Shown here: positions 7,852 to 14,947 of the stretch, piece after piece
How positions within the stretch are numbered: position 1 is the stretch's first letter
How the letters are laid out: every line of letters begins with the position of its first letter
DNA from: Zavarzinella formosa DSM 19928
GTDB taxonomy: Bacteria; Planctomycetota; Planctomycetia; Gemmatales; Gemmataceae
Length of the DNA stretch: 49,151 nt
NCBI RefSeq assembly: GCF_000255705.1
Contig: NZ_JH636442.1
Coordinates: forward strand, 488,019 to 537,169
Direction of reading: 5' to 3'
Program-made: the position numbers and the translations under genes
Notes under the pieces: generated by a model
Seen by the model: the letters and a program-made list of their open reading frames with translations, nothing else
Told to the model about the DNA's origin: nothing
Databases searched by the model: none

Positions 7852-9101
7852 TCGGCCAGACAATACAAGTGCTTGCTTCCTCGCAGGAAAATCTGTCCTT
7901 CCGAGAATGCCGGGGAGGCAAAGACCGTTTCCCCGATTTTGTTCTTCTCGATCAGATCAAATTTCTCCGATCCGTTCACCACGAACATCACGCCGTCGTC
8001 GTCCGCATAAAAGATCTTTCCCTCGGCCGCGACGGGTGAAGCACTGTGGTGCTTGCCGAGACGTTCAAACCATTGGAGCTTGCCGGTCAGGGCGTCCCGG
8101 CAGGTGGCCCGGCCGTCGTCGTGAACGAGGAAAATGTTGTCCCCCGAGGCGACCGGTGACGGGACATAGCCCGCCCCCTTTTCCTCGTGCCAGGCAACGT
8201 GCGTCTTGGTGATGTTTCCCTCGCCATCCGGTTTGATGCCCATGACGTGATAAGTCGGGAAACCGGCGGTCAGGAAGAACAATCCTTTGTGATAGATCAT
8301 ACTGGCCACAAATTGTTCGGTTGGCCCGTTGATGATCCAATATTGTTTGCCGGTGTCCGGGTCATAACTCGCCACAGTCAGGCAACCTGTCATCACCATT
8401 TGAGTTTTGCCGCCCGCTTCGGCGATTAGCGGCGGACAATAAGAACGGATGCGGTTCGGCCGGTCGATCCGCCATTTTTCCTCGCCGGTCTTCCCGTCGA
8501 AAGCCACCACATAGGCGGGCTTCTTTTTGCCGAAGGCGTCTTGGTCGCAATTCACGATCACCAGATTCTTGTAAAGGATCGGCGGGCTGCAAAAGCCGTG
8601 TTGCGATTGGAACTCTCCCGGTGACTTCCTCCAGACTTCGTTTCCCTTGAAATCGTAGGCCGCAACGACGACGTTCGGATTCTCGAAAAACGTGACGAAC
8701 ACATGTGTGCCGTCCGTCGCCGGGGTCGAACTGGCGAAACTGTTCAACTTGTGAATTTGTTCCTTGGGGGCCGAGAGCACCGTCTTTTGCCAGAGGATTT
8801 TGCCGTCCTTGCGATCAATGCAAATCAACAAACGGTCCTGCGGTTTCTTCGGATCACTGTCTTCCAGGCAGGTCGTGAGGAACACGCGGTCGTTCCACAC
8901 GATGGGCGACGAATGCCCTTTGCCGGGAATCTCGCACTTCCAAGCCACGTTCGTGTTCGACGTGGCATCCCACTTGGTGGGGAAGCCCTTGTCGTGAGAG
9001 GTTCCATCTCCGCGAGGGCCGCGCCACATCGGCCAGTTCTCGGCAGCGGATAGCGATGTGAAGAAGAGAATGGCGGCCAGCGGAATCAAGAATCGGGACA
9101 T
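7842..9101 (-). CDS. Secreted PQQ-like beta-propeller protein
   Basis: This 419-residue protein starts with a signal peptide (MSRFLIPLAAILFFTSLSAAE, cleavage near residue 20). The planctomycete propeller opening NWPMWRGPRGDGTS follows. Repeated blade motifs of the PQQ/BamB-like type recur: GKILWQKT, GNEVWRK, GEEKWRID, GKLQWFERLG. These propellers fold in the periplasm and usually act in binding or scaffolding; no metal- or PQQ-binding catalytic residues are evident, so enzyme activity should not be assumed. The C-terminus (LAEKK) and stop codon are encoded inside the palindromic terminator at 7809-7851. Two relatives occur in tandem at 36507-39132. The fold assignment is confident; the ligand is unknown. 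Confidence 0.88.
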   Translation of the reverse strand: MSRFLIPLAAILFFTSLSAAENWPMWRGPRGDGTSHDKGFPTKWDATSNTNVAWKCEIPGKGHSSPIVWNDRVFLTTCLEDSDPKKPQDRLLICIDRKDGKILWQKTVLSAPKEQIHKLNSFASSTPATDGTHVFVTFFENPNVVVAAYDFKGNEVWRKSPGEFQSQHGFCSPPILYKNLVIVNCDQDAFGKKKPAYVVAFDGKTGEEKWRIDRPNRIRSYCPPLIAEAGGKTQMVMTGCLTVASYDPDTGKQYWIINGPTEQFVASMIYHKGLFFLTAGFPTYHVMGIKPDGEGNITKTHVAWHEEKGAGYVPSPVASGDNIFLVHDDGRATCRDALTGKLQWFERLGKHHSASPVAAEGKIFYADDDGVMFVVNGSEKFDLIEKNKIGETVFASPAFSEGQIFLRGSKHLYCLAEKK

Positions 9102-9130
9102 GAGAGAACTCGGAAGGTAGGATTTTTGAA

Positions 9131-9265
9131 GAGAAGAGTTTCACGCCAAGTGCGCCAAGAGGCCAAGTGCGCCAAGGGTCGGTGAAATGAATTTATGTCC
9201 TTGTATCTCAAAGGACTTCATTTGATTCCTTCGACCCTTGGCGCACTTTACGTGAAGCTCTTCTC
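9131..9265. repeat. Composite inverted repeat with tandem module in one arm
   Basis: The outer arms begin GAGAAGAG (9131-9138) and end CTCTTCTC (9258-9265); over the outer 27 bases they match with three mismatches. The left arm carries the module GCCAAGTGCGCCAAG twice in tandem, and the right arm carries its complement once (GACCCTTGGCGCAC near 9233-9246). The centre has GTCCTT/AAGGAC with flanking AAATGAA/TTCATTT, so the whole 135 bases can fold into one long interrupted hairpin. It fills the gap between two minus-strand genes. The form is that of a dispersed palindromic element, not of a classical terminator. Confidence 0.75.
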
Positions 9266-9277
9266 CTTATAAAGCGG

Positions 9278-10429
9278 TCACAGTTTTGGGACGAATTTGA
9301 TGCACACGGGGGAGCCAACTTCAGCCTTTTGGTCGGTCGGCGAGAGTTTGCCGGTTTCAGGATCGATCTTGAAGACGATCACGCTATGGCCGTCTTGGTT
9401 GGCGACGAGCATCCATTGGCCGCTCGGGTCGATGTTAAAGTTTCGGGGAACCTTGATCCCTTCGCCTTGATGGCCGAGGGCTTTCAATTCGCCGGTGTCC
9501 TGATTGACCGCGAACATGGCGATGCTGTTATGGCCGCGATTGGAAACGTAAACGAACTTGCCGCTCGGATGCACGACCGTTTCGGCGGTGGAGTTCCCTT
9601 TCGTCGGTTCCGGCAGCGTGGAGAGGGAGTTCAATTTCTTGAAGGTTCCATGCTCGGCGTCGTAGGTCAGGGCCGTCACGCTGGAACTCAGTTCGTTGTT
9701 CACATAGGCGAACGGCTTCGACGGGTGGAAGGCGAAGTGCCGGGGGCCGTCGCCGCTTTCGAGGGCGACGCCGGCCGGGTCGTTCAAAGCGATCTTTCCG
9801 TGGGCGGCGTCGAATTTGTACACGAGCACCTTGTCGAGGCCAAGATCGGCGACGATGGCGAATTTGTTGGCCTTGTCCAAATTGATCGAGTGGGCGTGCG
9901 GCTCGGATTGCCGGGACTTGACCGTGCTGGAACCCTTGTGCTGCACGAACGAGGTGGCTTCCCCGAGCTTGCCGCCTTCGCCCAATGGCAACACGGCCAC
10001 GCTGCCGCCGCCGTAATTGGCGAGCAGCACGTTCTTGGCTTCCTTGTCTACGACAATGTGGCACGGCCCGTCGCCGACGGAACTTCCGACGTTGACGGCT
10101 TTCAATTCACCTGTCTTGGGATCAAGCGTGAACGAACCGACGCCGCCCCCCTTCTGACCTTTGATGCCCTCTTCGCAAACGCAAAACAAATGCGTCAGCT
10201 TGGGATGCACCGCCAGGAACGACGGGCTGCCGATCTCGGCCGCCACCTCGGCCTTGCCGAGTTTGCCGGTCGCCGTGTCGAACTCGATGCGGTAAATCCC
10301 CTTGCTCATTTTTCCGGTATATGTGCCGATGAAGGCCCAATACTTCGTCGGAACGGGGGGAGAGTCCGCGTTCAGGTTGGTGATGCCGAACAACAGCCCG
10401 AGGAGGGCCGCAAAGGGAGAAAATCGCAT
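9278..10429 (-). CDS. Secreted lactonase family beta-propeller (6-phosphogluconolactonase-like)
   Basis: The 383-residue protein has an N-terminal signal peptide (MRFSPFAALLGLLFGITNLNA) and then the lactonase-family opening YWAFIGTYTGKMSKGIYRIEFD. Blade motifs of the seven-bladed YbhE/Pgl-like propeller recur: SFLAVHPKLTHLFCVCE, PHAHSINLDKANKFAIVADLGLDKV, GPRHFAFHPSKPFAYVNNE and NFNIDPSGQWMLVANQ. The cytoplasmic E. coli homologue hydrolyses 6-phosphogluconolactone, but an exported version is unlikely to serve the pentose phosphate pathway, so I name it by family only. It lies upstream of the composite repeat and the second propeller gene on the same strand. No ribosome-binding site is obvious. 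Family assignment is firm; substrate unknown. Confidence 0.88.
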   Translation of the reverse strand: MRFSPFAALLGLLFGITNLNADSPPVPTKYWAFIGTYTGKMSKGIYRIEFDTATGKLGKAEVAAEIGSPSFLAVHPKLTHLFCVCEEGIKGQKGGGVGSFTLDPKTGELKAVNVGSSVGDGPCHIVVDKEAKNVLLANYGGGSVAVLPLGEGGKLGEATSFVQHKGSSTVKSRQSEPHAHSINLDKANKFAIVADLGLDKVLVYKFDAAHGKIALNDPAGVALESGDGPRHFAFHPSKPFAYVNNELSSSVTALTYDAEHGTFKKLNSLSTLPEPTKGNSTAETVVHPSGKFVYVSNRGHNSIAMFAVNQDTGELKALGHQGEGIKVPRNFNIDPSGQWMLVANQDGHSVIVFKIDPETGKLSPTDQKAEVGSPVCIKFVPKL

Positions 10430-10550
10430 GGTGGGAAATCACGGGGTAGGGGGCGATTGATCCACAGTTTACCCGTGACATTCGGCATTGTCACGCAGAA
10501 AGCAGGCAGTTCCGGGGTTGTTTCAAGGGAAGTTGATCGATGAGATGCTT

Positions 10551-10591
10551 GAAAACAAAACAACCCCGTTGAGTAAAGCTCAACGGGGTTG
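10551..10591 (-). terminator. Intrinsic terminator of the tig-clpP-clpP unit
   Basis: Read on the minus strand, a 13-bp perfect stem (10561-10573 with 10579-10591, 5-base loop) is followed by TTTTGTTTTC. It lies 25 bases after the stop of the second clpP gene. Confidence 0.9.
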
Positions 10592-10615
10592 TGGATCAAC
10601 AAGTGATCGAACGAT

Positions 10616-11224
10616 TTAGCGTGCGTTCACGATGGTCGGGTTCGGGATGTGGTCGATCACATGATCCACCAGTCCATAGGAAGCCGCCTCGGTGGCCGAG
10701 AGGAAGTTGTCCCGGTCGGTGTCCTTTTCGACCACTTCAATCGGTTTGCCGGTGCATTCGGCGAGGATGCCATTCAGATGTTTTTTCATCCGAATGTATT
10801 CCTTCGCGTGAATCTGGAACTCGGTCGAGGTTCCCCGCAGACCGGCGAGCGGTTGGTGAATCATGATGCGGGCGTTCGGCAGGGCGAAACGCTTGCCTTT
10901 GGTGCCGGCGGTCAGGAGCAACGAGCCCATGCTGGCGGCTTGGCCGATGCAATAGGTGGCCACGTCGCAGGTCACATACTTCATCGTGTCAAAAATCGCC
11001 ATCCCGGCCGTGACGGAGCCGCCGGGGCTGTTGATGTAAAAGTGGATGTCGGCCTTCGGGTCAACCAGTTGAAGGTAGAACATCTGGGCCACGAGCGAGG
11101 CCGAACTGTCGTCGTCCACCTGGCCCTGAAGGAAGATAATGCGGTCTTGAAGCAACCGGCTGTAAACGTCGAACAGCGGCGGTTGGTTGCCTTCCCGCGA
11201 GATAACGGTCGGTATGGAAGCCAT
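10616..11224 (-). CDS. clpP: ATP-dependent Clp protease proteolytic subunit (second copy)
   Basis: A 202-residue ClpP serine peptidase, the chambered protease that degrades proteins unfolded by ClpX or ClpA-type ATPases. The catalytic triad is intact: Ser98 in GQAASMG, His123 in IMIHQP and Asp172 in TDRDNF, the spacing seen in the E. coli enzyme. The family oligomerisation and substrate-groove segments ([17 protein letters not shown]) are present. It is the last gene of a minus-strand unit and is followed by a strong terminator. It begins 72 bases after the other clpP, which has a longer N-terminus and a different residue after the catalytic Ser. The two may form a mixed tetradecamer, as in some actinobacteria and cyanobacteria; that is inference. 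Confidence 0.97.
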   Translation of the reverse strand: MASIPTVISREGNQPPLFDVYSRLLQDRIIFLQGQVDDDSSASLVAQMFYLQLVDPKADIHFYINSPGGSVTAGMAIFDTMKYVTCDVATYCIGQAASMGSLLLTAGTKGKRFALPNARIMIHQPLAGLRGTSTEFQIHAKEYIRMKKHLNGILAECTGKPIEVVEKDTDRDNFLSATEAASYGLVDHVIDHIPNPTIVNAR

Positions 11225-11296
11225 GTATGGTTCTCCACGGGGGCGGTGGCGATCAGGCCCCGCCCGCCCGGTTGGAAGGTGTGGTGTTGGAACTCG

Positions 11297-11959
11297 TTAC
11301 TTCTTGGCCGCTTCGGCTTGTTTGGTCAGCACTTCGTCCACGAGGCCGAATTCCTTGGCGTCATACGGGCCAAAGTAACGGTCACGCTCGGTTTCCCGGT
11401 TGATCGTTTCAATCGGCTGGCCGGTGTGCTTGGCGAGGATTTCGTCGAGCCGGCCCCGGTCCTTCAGCATTTCGCGGGCTTCGATTTCCAAGTCGGACAC
11501 CTGACCGTAACCCACCTGGCCCCAAGGCTGGTGAATCATGATCTTGGAGTTCGGCAGGGCGAAGCGCTTGCCCTTGGTTCCGGCGGCCAGAATCAAGGCG
11601 GCCCCGCTGGCGGCGATGCCCATGCAATAAGTGGCGATCGGGCATTCGAGGAATTGCATCGTGTCGTAAATCGCCAGCGTGGACGTGACCGACCCGCCGG
11701 GGCAGTTCACGTACATGTGGATTTCCTGCGTGCGGTTTTCGTATTGCAGGAACAGGAGTTTTTGAATTGTGAGATTGGCGAGGTAGTCGTTGATCTCCGG
11801 GTTGCCGCCCGTTTCACGGGAGCTGCCCAGGAAGATGATCCGGTTTTCCATCAGCAAATCGTCGGTGGACATCTGCCGCATCCGCGTATAGTCGCGGTAG
11901 CGTTGCGCCTGCGGAACATTGGCGAGCGGACCCATCGACGGCGGATACGCGAAACTCAT
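11297..11959 (-). CDS. clpP: ATP-dependent Clp protease proteolytic subunit (first copy)
   Basis: A 220-residue ClpP paralogue with a full triad: Ser118 in GIAASGAA, His143 in IMIHQPWGQ and Asp193 in TERDRYFG. It carries about 20 extra N-terminal residues (through the YRDYTRMRQMSTDDL segment) relative to the second copy. It also has Gly instead of Met after the catalytic Ser, and GGQVGYGQVSD-type sequence (WGQVGYGQVSDLEIEA) in the handle region. It sits between trigger factor and the second clpP, the usual tig-clpP order but with a duplicated protease subunit and no clpX in this window. The differences from the second copy suggest specialised subunits instead of a recent duplication. Confidence 0.96.
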   Translation of the reverse strand: MSFAYPPSMGPLANVPQAQRYRDYTRMRQMSTDDLLMENRIIFLGSSRETGGNPEINDYLANLTIQKLLFLQYENRTQEIHMYVNCPGGSVTSTLAIYDTMQFLECPIATYCMGIAASGAALILAAGTKGKRFALPNSKIMIHQPWGQVGYGQVSDLEIEAREMLKDRGRLDEILAKHTGQPIETINRETERDRYFGPYDAKEFGLVDEVLTKQAEAAKK

Positions 11960-12046
11960 GGCATCTGCCTTTCGGGAATTGAAACCAGTACTCTGGTCGA
12001 GTTATTGAACATCCTATGCATTCGGGCAACCGGCAATTTGCCGGCA

Positions 12047-12146
12047 GCCATGAGCTTTGAGCCGTGAGCTTTGAGCAAAACCAAGACAAAAGCGGCTTGC
12101 GGCCTGTCTTGGTTTTGCTCAAAGCTCACGGCTCAAAGCTCATGGC
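12047..12146. repeat. 42-bp perfect inverted repeat between tig and clpP
   Basis: Bases 12047-12088 are the exact reverse complement of 12105-12146, with a 16-base loop (12089-12104). Each arm is itself built of a tandem module (TGAGCTTTGAGCCG followed by TGAGCTTTGAGC). A small separate palindrome, CCGGCAA-T-TTGCCGG, sits at 12030-12044. There is no T-run after the stem on the minus strand, so it does not look like an ordinary terminator, yet any tig-clpP transcript would contain it as a very stable hairpin. Confidence 0.95.
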
Positions 12147-12166
12147 CATTTCTTTAGAGTCGCCAA

Positions 12167-13648
12167 TCAGCTTTGAGGTTCACCCTCGGTGATGGCGGCC
12201 GGCTCGGCCTTCGGCTGGACCAGTTCGCCGGGGACGGCTTGGGCTTCCATGCTGGCCACGTCGTCTTCCAATTCGCCGGTCGTCAGCGGCACTTCTTCGT
12301 ATTCGGCATGGGCCAGCACCACATCAAGGGCCTTGCGTTCCAGCAGATCGGTGGCCAGGGCTTCGATCAACTCGTCCCGTTCCATCTGGGCCTTGACCTT
12401 GCGGAAGCTCTCGCCGTTCTGCATGGCGATCCGGCCGATTTCGCGGTCGATGTCGCCGTCTTCGATTTCGATCTTCTCGACTTCGGCAATCTTCTGAAGA
12501 ACAAAGTGTTCCATCAGGGCGGCGGCCGTGCTTTGCATCACGTTCTGCCGGAGGACGGCCATCCGGGCTTCGATCTGCTGATCGTTCATGCCACCGGACC
12601 GCATTTCCATCACCCGGCGTTGCAGGGTGCGGGTGGCCTGGCTGATGAGCAAATCCCGCGGCAGGTCGAACTTCACGTTCGTGAGAACGGCGTTCAACAC
12701 TTGCGTGCGGGCCGACTGCCGCTGACGATATTCCAAGTTCCGCTCGAGGGCCGCGGCGATCATTTCCGTCATCTGATCATCATTACGGACACCGAAAGCC
12801 TCGTACATCGCCTGAGTCATCTCGGGGAGAACAACCGTTTTGATCCCCTTGATCGAGAAAGTGGCCTTGAGCGTCTTGCCGCGAAGATTCTGGTCGGCGA
12901 CGGTTTCGCCGAGCTTCAGATCGAAGTCCCGTGATTCGCCGGCCTTGGCCCCGATGAGCTTGTTGCCGAAGTCCGCGATCACGGAGTCGGCGAGGGCCAG
13001 TTTTGTTTCGACGCGGATGGTCGTCTCATCGACTGAGTTGATTTCTTTGTCGCCGTCGTAGGTCTTGAGGCTGGTGACGATCAAATCGTTCAGTTCGACG
13101 GTCGAACCTTCCGGCTTGTCCTTGAGTTCGCCGAAGTTTTCCAAATACCGCTGCTTTTCGGCGGTGATTTCTTTTTCCGTGAACGTGTGAACCGGCTTTT
13201 TGAGCTTCATGCCCTTGTATTCGGGCAGATCGAATTCCGGCCGGACTTCCACGTCGAATTCGTAGACGAACGGGCCTTCTTCCGGCAACACCAGTTGCTC
13301 GGGGTTCAGGTTCGGCGGAGCCAAGGGGGCCAAATTGCTGTCTTCGGCGAGTTGCTGGAGGCTGGCCATCAGCACTTCGCGGCGAACTTCTTCCTGCACG
13401 GCTGACTTGAACTTGCGTTCGACAATCTTCCGGGGAGCCTTGCCCGGCCGAAAGCCGGGGAGTTGGGCGCCGCCACCTTTGTAAAGGTCGTCGTATTTTT
13501 CCTTGAACCGGCCGTCGATCACTTCCCGGCCGACAGTGATCTTGACGTGCTTTTTGCACGGACCCGCGTCGGTGATTTCCACTTGTTGGGGGAGTTTCCC
13601 GGCGTCCGCGAGGGAGGGGTCAATCGTTGCGGTGATGTCTTCGGCCAT
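12167..13648 (-). CDS. tig: Trigger factor, ribosome-associated chaperone and prolyl isomerase
   Basis: The 493-residue protein follows the trigger-factor plan. An N-terminal ribosome-binding domain carries the signature GFRPGKAPRKIVERKF at about residue 70, the GFRPGK loop that docks on ribosomal protein L23. A PPIase segment follows in the middle, then a long helical C-terminal substrate-cradling domain. It holds nascent chains as they leave the ribosome. I chose the ATG at 13648 (MAEDITATIDPSL) over an in-frame start at 13735, because the extra 29 residues do not resemble the family and lie close to the tRNA. The C-terminus is extended and acidic (SMEAQAVPGELVQPKAEP). The gene lies downstream of tRNA-Gly and upstream of the two clpP genes, with the 42-bp inverted repeat in between. 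Confidence 0.95.
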   Translation of the reverse strand: MAEDITATIDPSLADAGKLPQQVEITDAGPCKKHVKITVGREVIDGRFKEKYDDLYKGGGAQLPGFRPGKAPRKIVERKFKSAVQEEVRREVLMASLQQLAEDSNLAPLAPPNLNPEQLVLPEEGPFVYEFDVEVRPEFDLPEYKGMKLKKPVHTFTEKEITAEKQRYLENFGELKDKPEGSTVELNDLIVTSLKTYDGDKEINSVDETTIRVETKLALADSVIADFGNKLIGAKAGESRDFDLKLGETVADQNLRGKTLKATFSIKGIKTVVLPEMTQAMYEAFGVRNDDQMTEMIAAALERNLEYRQRQSARTQVLNAVLTNVKFDLPRDLLISQATRTLQRRVMEMRSGGMNDQQIEARMAVLRQNVMQSTAAALMEHFVLQKIAEVEKIEIEDGDIDREIGRIAMQNGESFRKVKAQMERDELIEALATDLLERKALDVVLAHAEYEEVPLTTGELEDDVASMEAQAVPGELVQPKAEPAAITEGEPQS

Positions 13649-13753
13649 GACGTTTGAACTCGCCAAGAAAGAAAAAGAGCCGGGAAGAAAAAGGACCGCG
13701 GAAGCACCGCTGGGTTCCTGGTCTTCTCGGCTCACGAACGGTCAGAATCAAGA

Positions 13754-13824
13754 GCGGGCGATGGGATTTGAACCCACGACAACCACGTTGGCAACGTGGC
13801 ACTCTACCACTGAGTTACGCCCGC
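13754..13824 (-). tRNA. tRNA-Gly (anticodon GCC)
   Basis: On the minus strand the 71-base sequence folds as a cloverleaf. The 7-bp acceptor GCGGGCG pairs with the 3' CGCCCGC. The D-arm contains GTGGTAGAGT. The anticodon stem CCACG/CGTGG encloses TTGCCAA with anticodon GCC. The T-arm is GTGGG-TTCAAAT-CCCAT, with the usual TTCAAAT loop. No CCA is encoded. It lies about 105 bases upstream of the trigger factor start on the same strand. Confidence 0.97.
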
Positions 13825-14105
13825 ATTTTGGTAAGGAACAACATTATGCAAAGAAGGCGGGGGCATCAAGTAGGTTCGCAAAAAACTTTCTCACGAAGCG
13901 GAACAGGAACATATCACGCGGTGCCAAAAATGAGCCGAGCGGCGTAAGCCGTCGGGTGTTGTGTTATCGACAGACAAGACACGGGAGCCTTCATCGCTGG
14001 CTCGAAGAAACGGCGTTCACTGAGGCGAATGAATGCGGTGCCCGGCAGCACATTGTCGCTGTTGCGGGGTTTCGCGTCGTCATTGAATGTTCGTTACGCT
14101 GAAGC
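13825..14105. repeat. Intergenic stretch with a REP-like palindrome at 13935-13955
   Basis: The only structure I see in these 281 bases is an imperfect palindrome: CCGAGCGGC (13935-13943), GTAA-type loop, then GCCGTCGG (13948-13955), with one bulged G. This is the form of a repetitive extragenic palindrome, and I recall similar sequence as common in Gemmata-type genomes; copy number needs a genome search. No gene is evident. Confidence 0.5.
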
Positions 14106-14828
14106 TCAGTTGGCTGGCAGGTCAGGCAGACCGACGAACTGACGGCCGTAGTTCACGCACCCAATTGAGATGTCTTCAATGAAATCTTCGCTCGTTTCAT
14201 ACTCTCGCGTAAAAAGTCCTTTGGGACCATCGCTATATTCGGTCATCAACCCTGTGCCAGCAACGAGCAAGTCGTAAAAAACTTCATCTAATCTATGTAA
14301 CACGGAGGAGCCGTAGAATTTTCGCCATTTGAGGTCCAAACAACCATGTTTGTGGACTTCAACTTTTGCGGAGTCCTCGCGGCATTTTCGAGCTTCGACG
14401 TCTGTCAATCGGACTCGTTCGACGGGACTTTGAGCAAAGATTTTTTTGGCCTGCTCCAAGAAAACTTGGCCGGAGACGCATAACTCGGACAAAAATCCCC
14501 GTTCAATGATCAGTTCTGTCGCAAAGTCGCCTTCTTCATCCTTGGGTCTTCGCATTGAGAGCTTGACTGGGCAGCCATCTTTGCGAATAACCCGGCAGAA
14601 GGCTTTTTCCGGCCACCAAACCCCAAACCATTTTAGCATCTGTGGAATACGCATCTGTCGCCAAGCGGGATCGCCAGTGATTTGTTGTCGGATGAACTTG
14701 GCCCGATCGTCGTCGCCCGCCTCCTCGATCCAATCAGCAATAATGAGGCGGGGAGCGTCATCCGCTGGGTTGTGCAGCACGGTTTCCAACAACGCGAGGT
14801 ATTCGGGATGGGATTGGTAATTTTCCAT
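14106..14828 (-). CDS. TIGR02996 domain-containing protein
   Basis: This 240-residue protein begins with the TIGR02996 repeat-companion domain (residues 8-50: PEYLALLETVLHNPADDAP, then RLIIADWIEEAGDDDRAKFIR). The domain is expanded in Gemmata-like planctomycetes and usually sits at the N-terminus of proteins with leucine-rich or other repeats. Its biochemical role is not established. Here the remaining 190 residues show no clear repeat; there is a WFGVWWPEKAF segment after the domain and an acidic C-terminus. No signal peptide is present, so it is likely cytoplasmic. It is divergent from the large unknown gene at 14948. Domain identification is confident. Confidence 0.85.
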   Translation of the reverse strand: MENYQSHPEYLALLETVLHNPADDAPRLIIADWIEEAGDDDRAKFIRQQITGDPAWRQMRIPQMLKWFGVWWPEKAFCRVIRKDGCPVKLSMRRPKDEEGDFATELIIERGFLSELCVSGQVFLEQAKKIFAQSPVERVRLTDVEARKCREDSAKVEVHKHGCLDLKWRKFYGSSVLHRLDEVFYDLLVAGTGLMTEYSDGPKGLFTREYETSEDFIEDISIGCVNYGRQFVGLPDLPAN

Positions 14829-14947
14829 GATGGCATTTTATCCAACGCCCCCGTGTGACTGCCTTCAGTCGTCGTGATAGGATGGCCGAACCCCCGCCAG
14901 CGTGTCCCGCTCCGTGGGTTATCACCCGCAGACCGTCCGGCGGCCCC

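Noticed and set aside
9131-9265. CRISPR-like repeat
   Set aside because: Only two tandem module copies plus an inverted one, without regular unique spacers; no cas genes in the window.
10649-12067. 472-codon frame antisense to both clpP genes
   Set aside because: Explained as a shadow of two conserved protease genes; His/Val-rich composition without a family.
13649-13735. N-terminal extension of trigger factor
   Set aside because: The extra 29 residues do not resemble the family and lie in the leader next to the tRNA.
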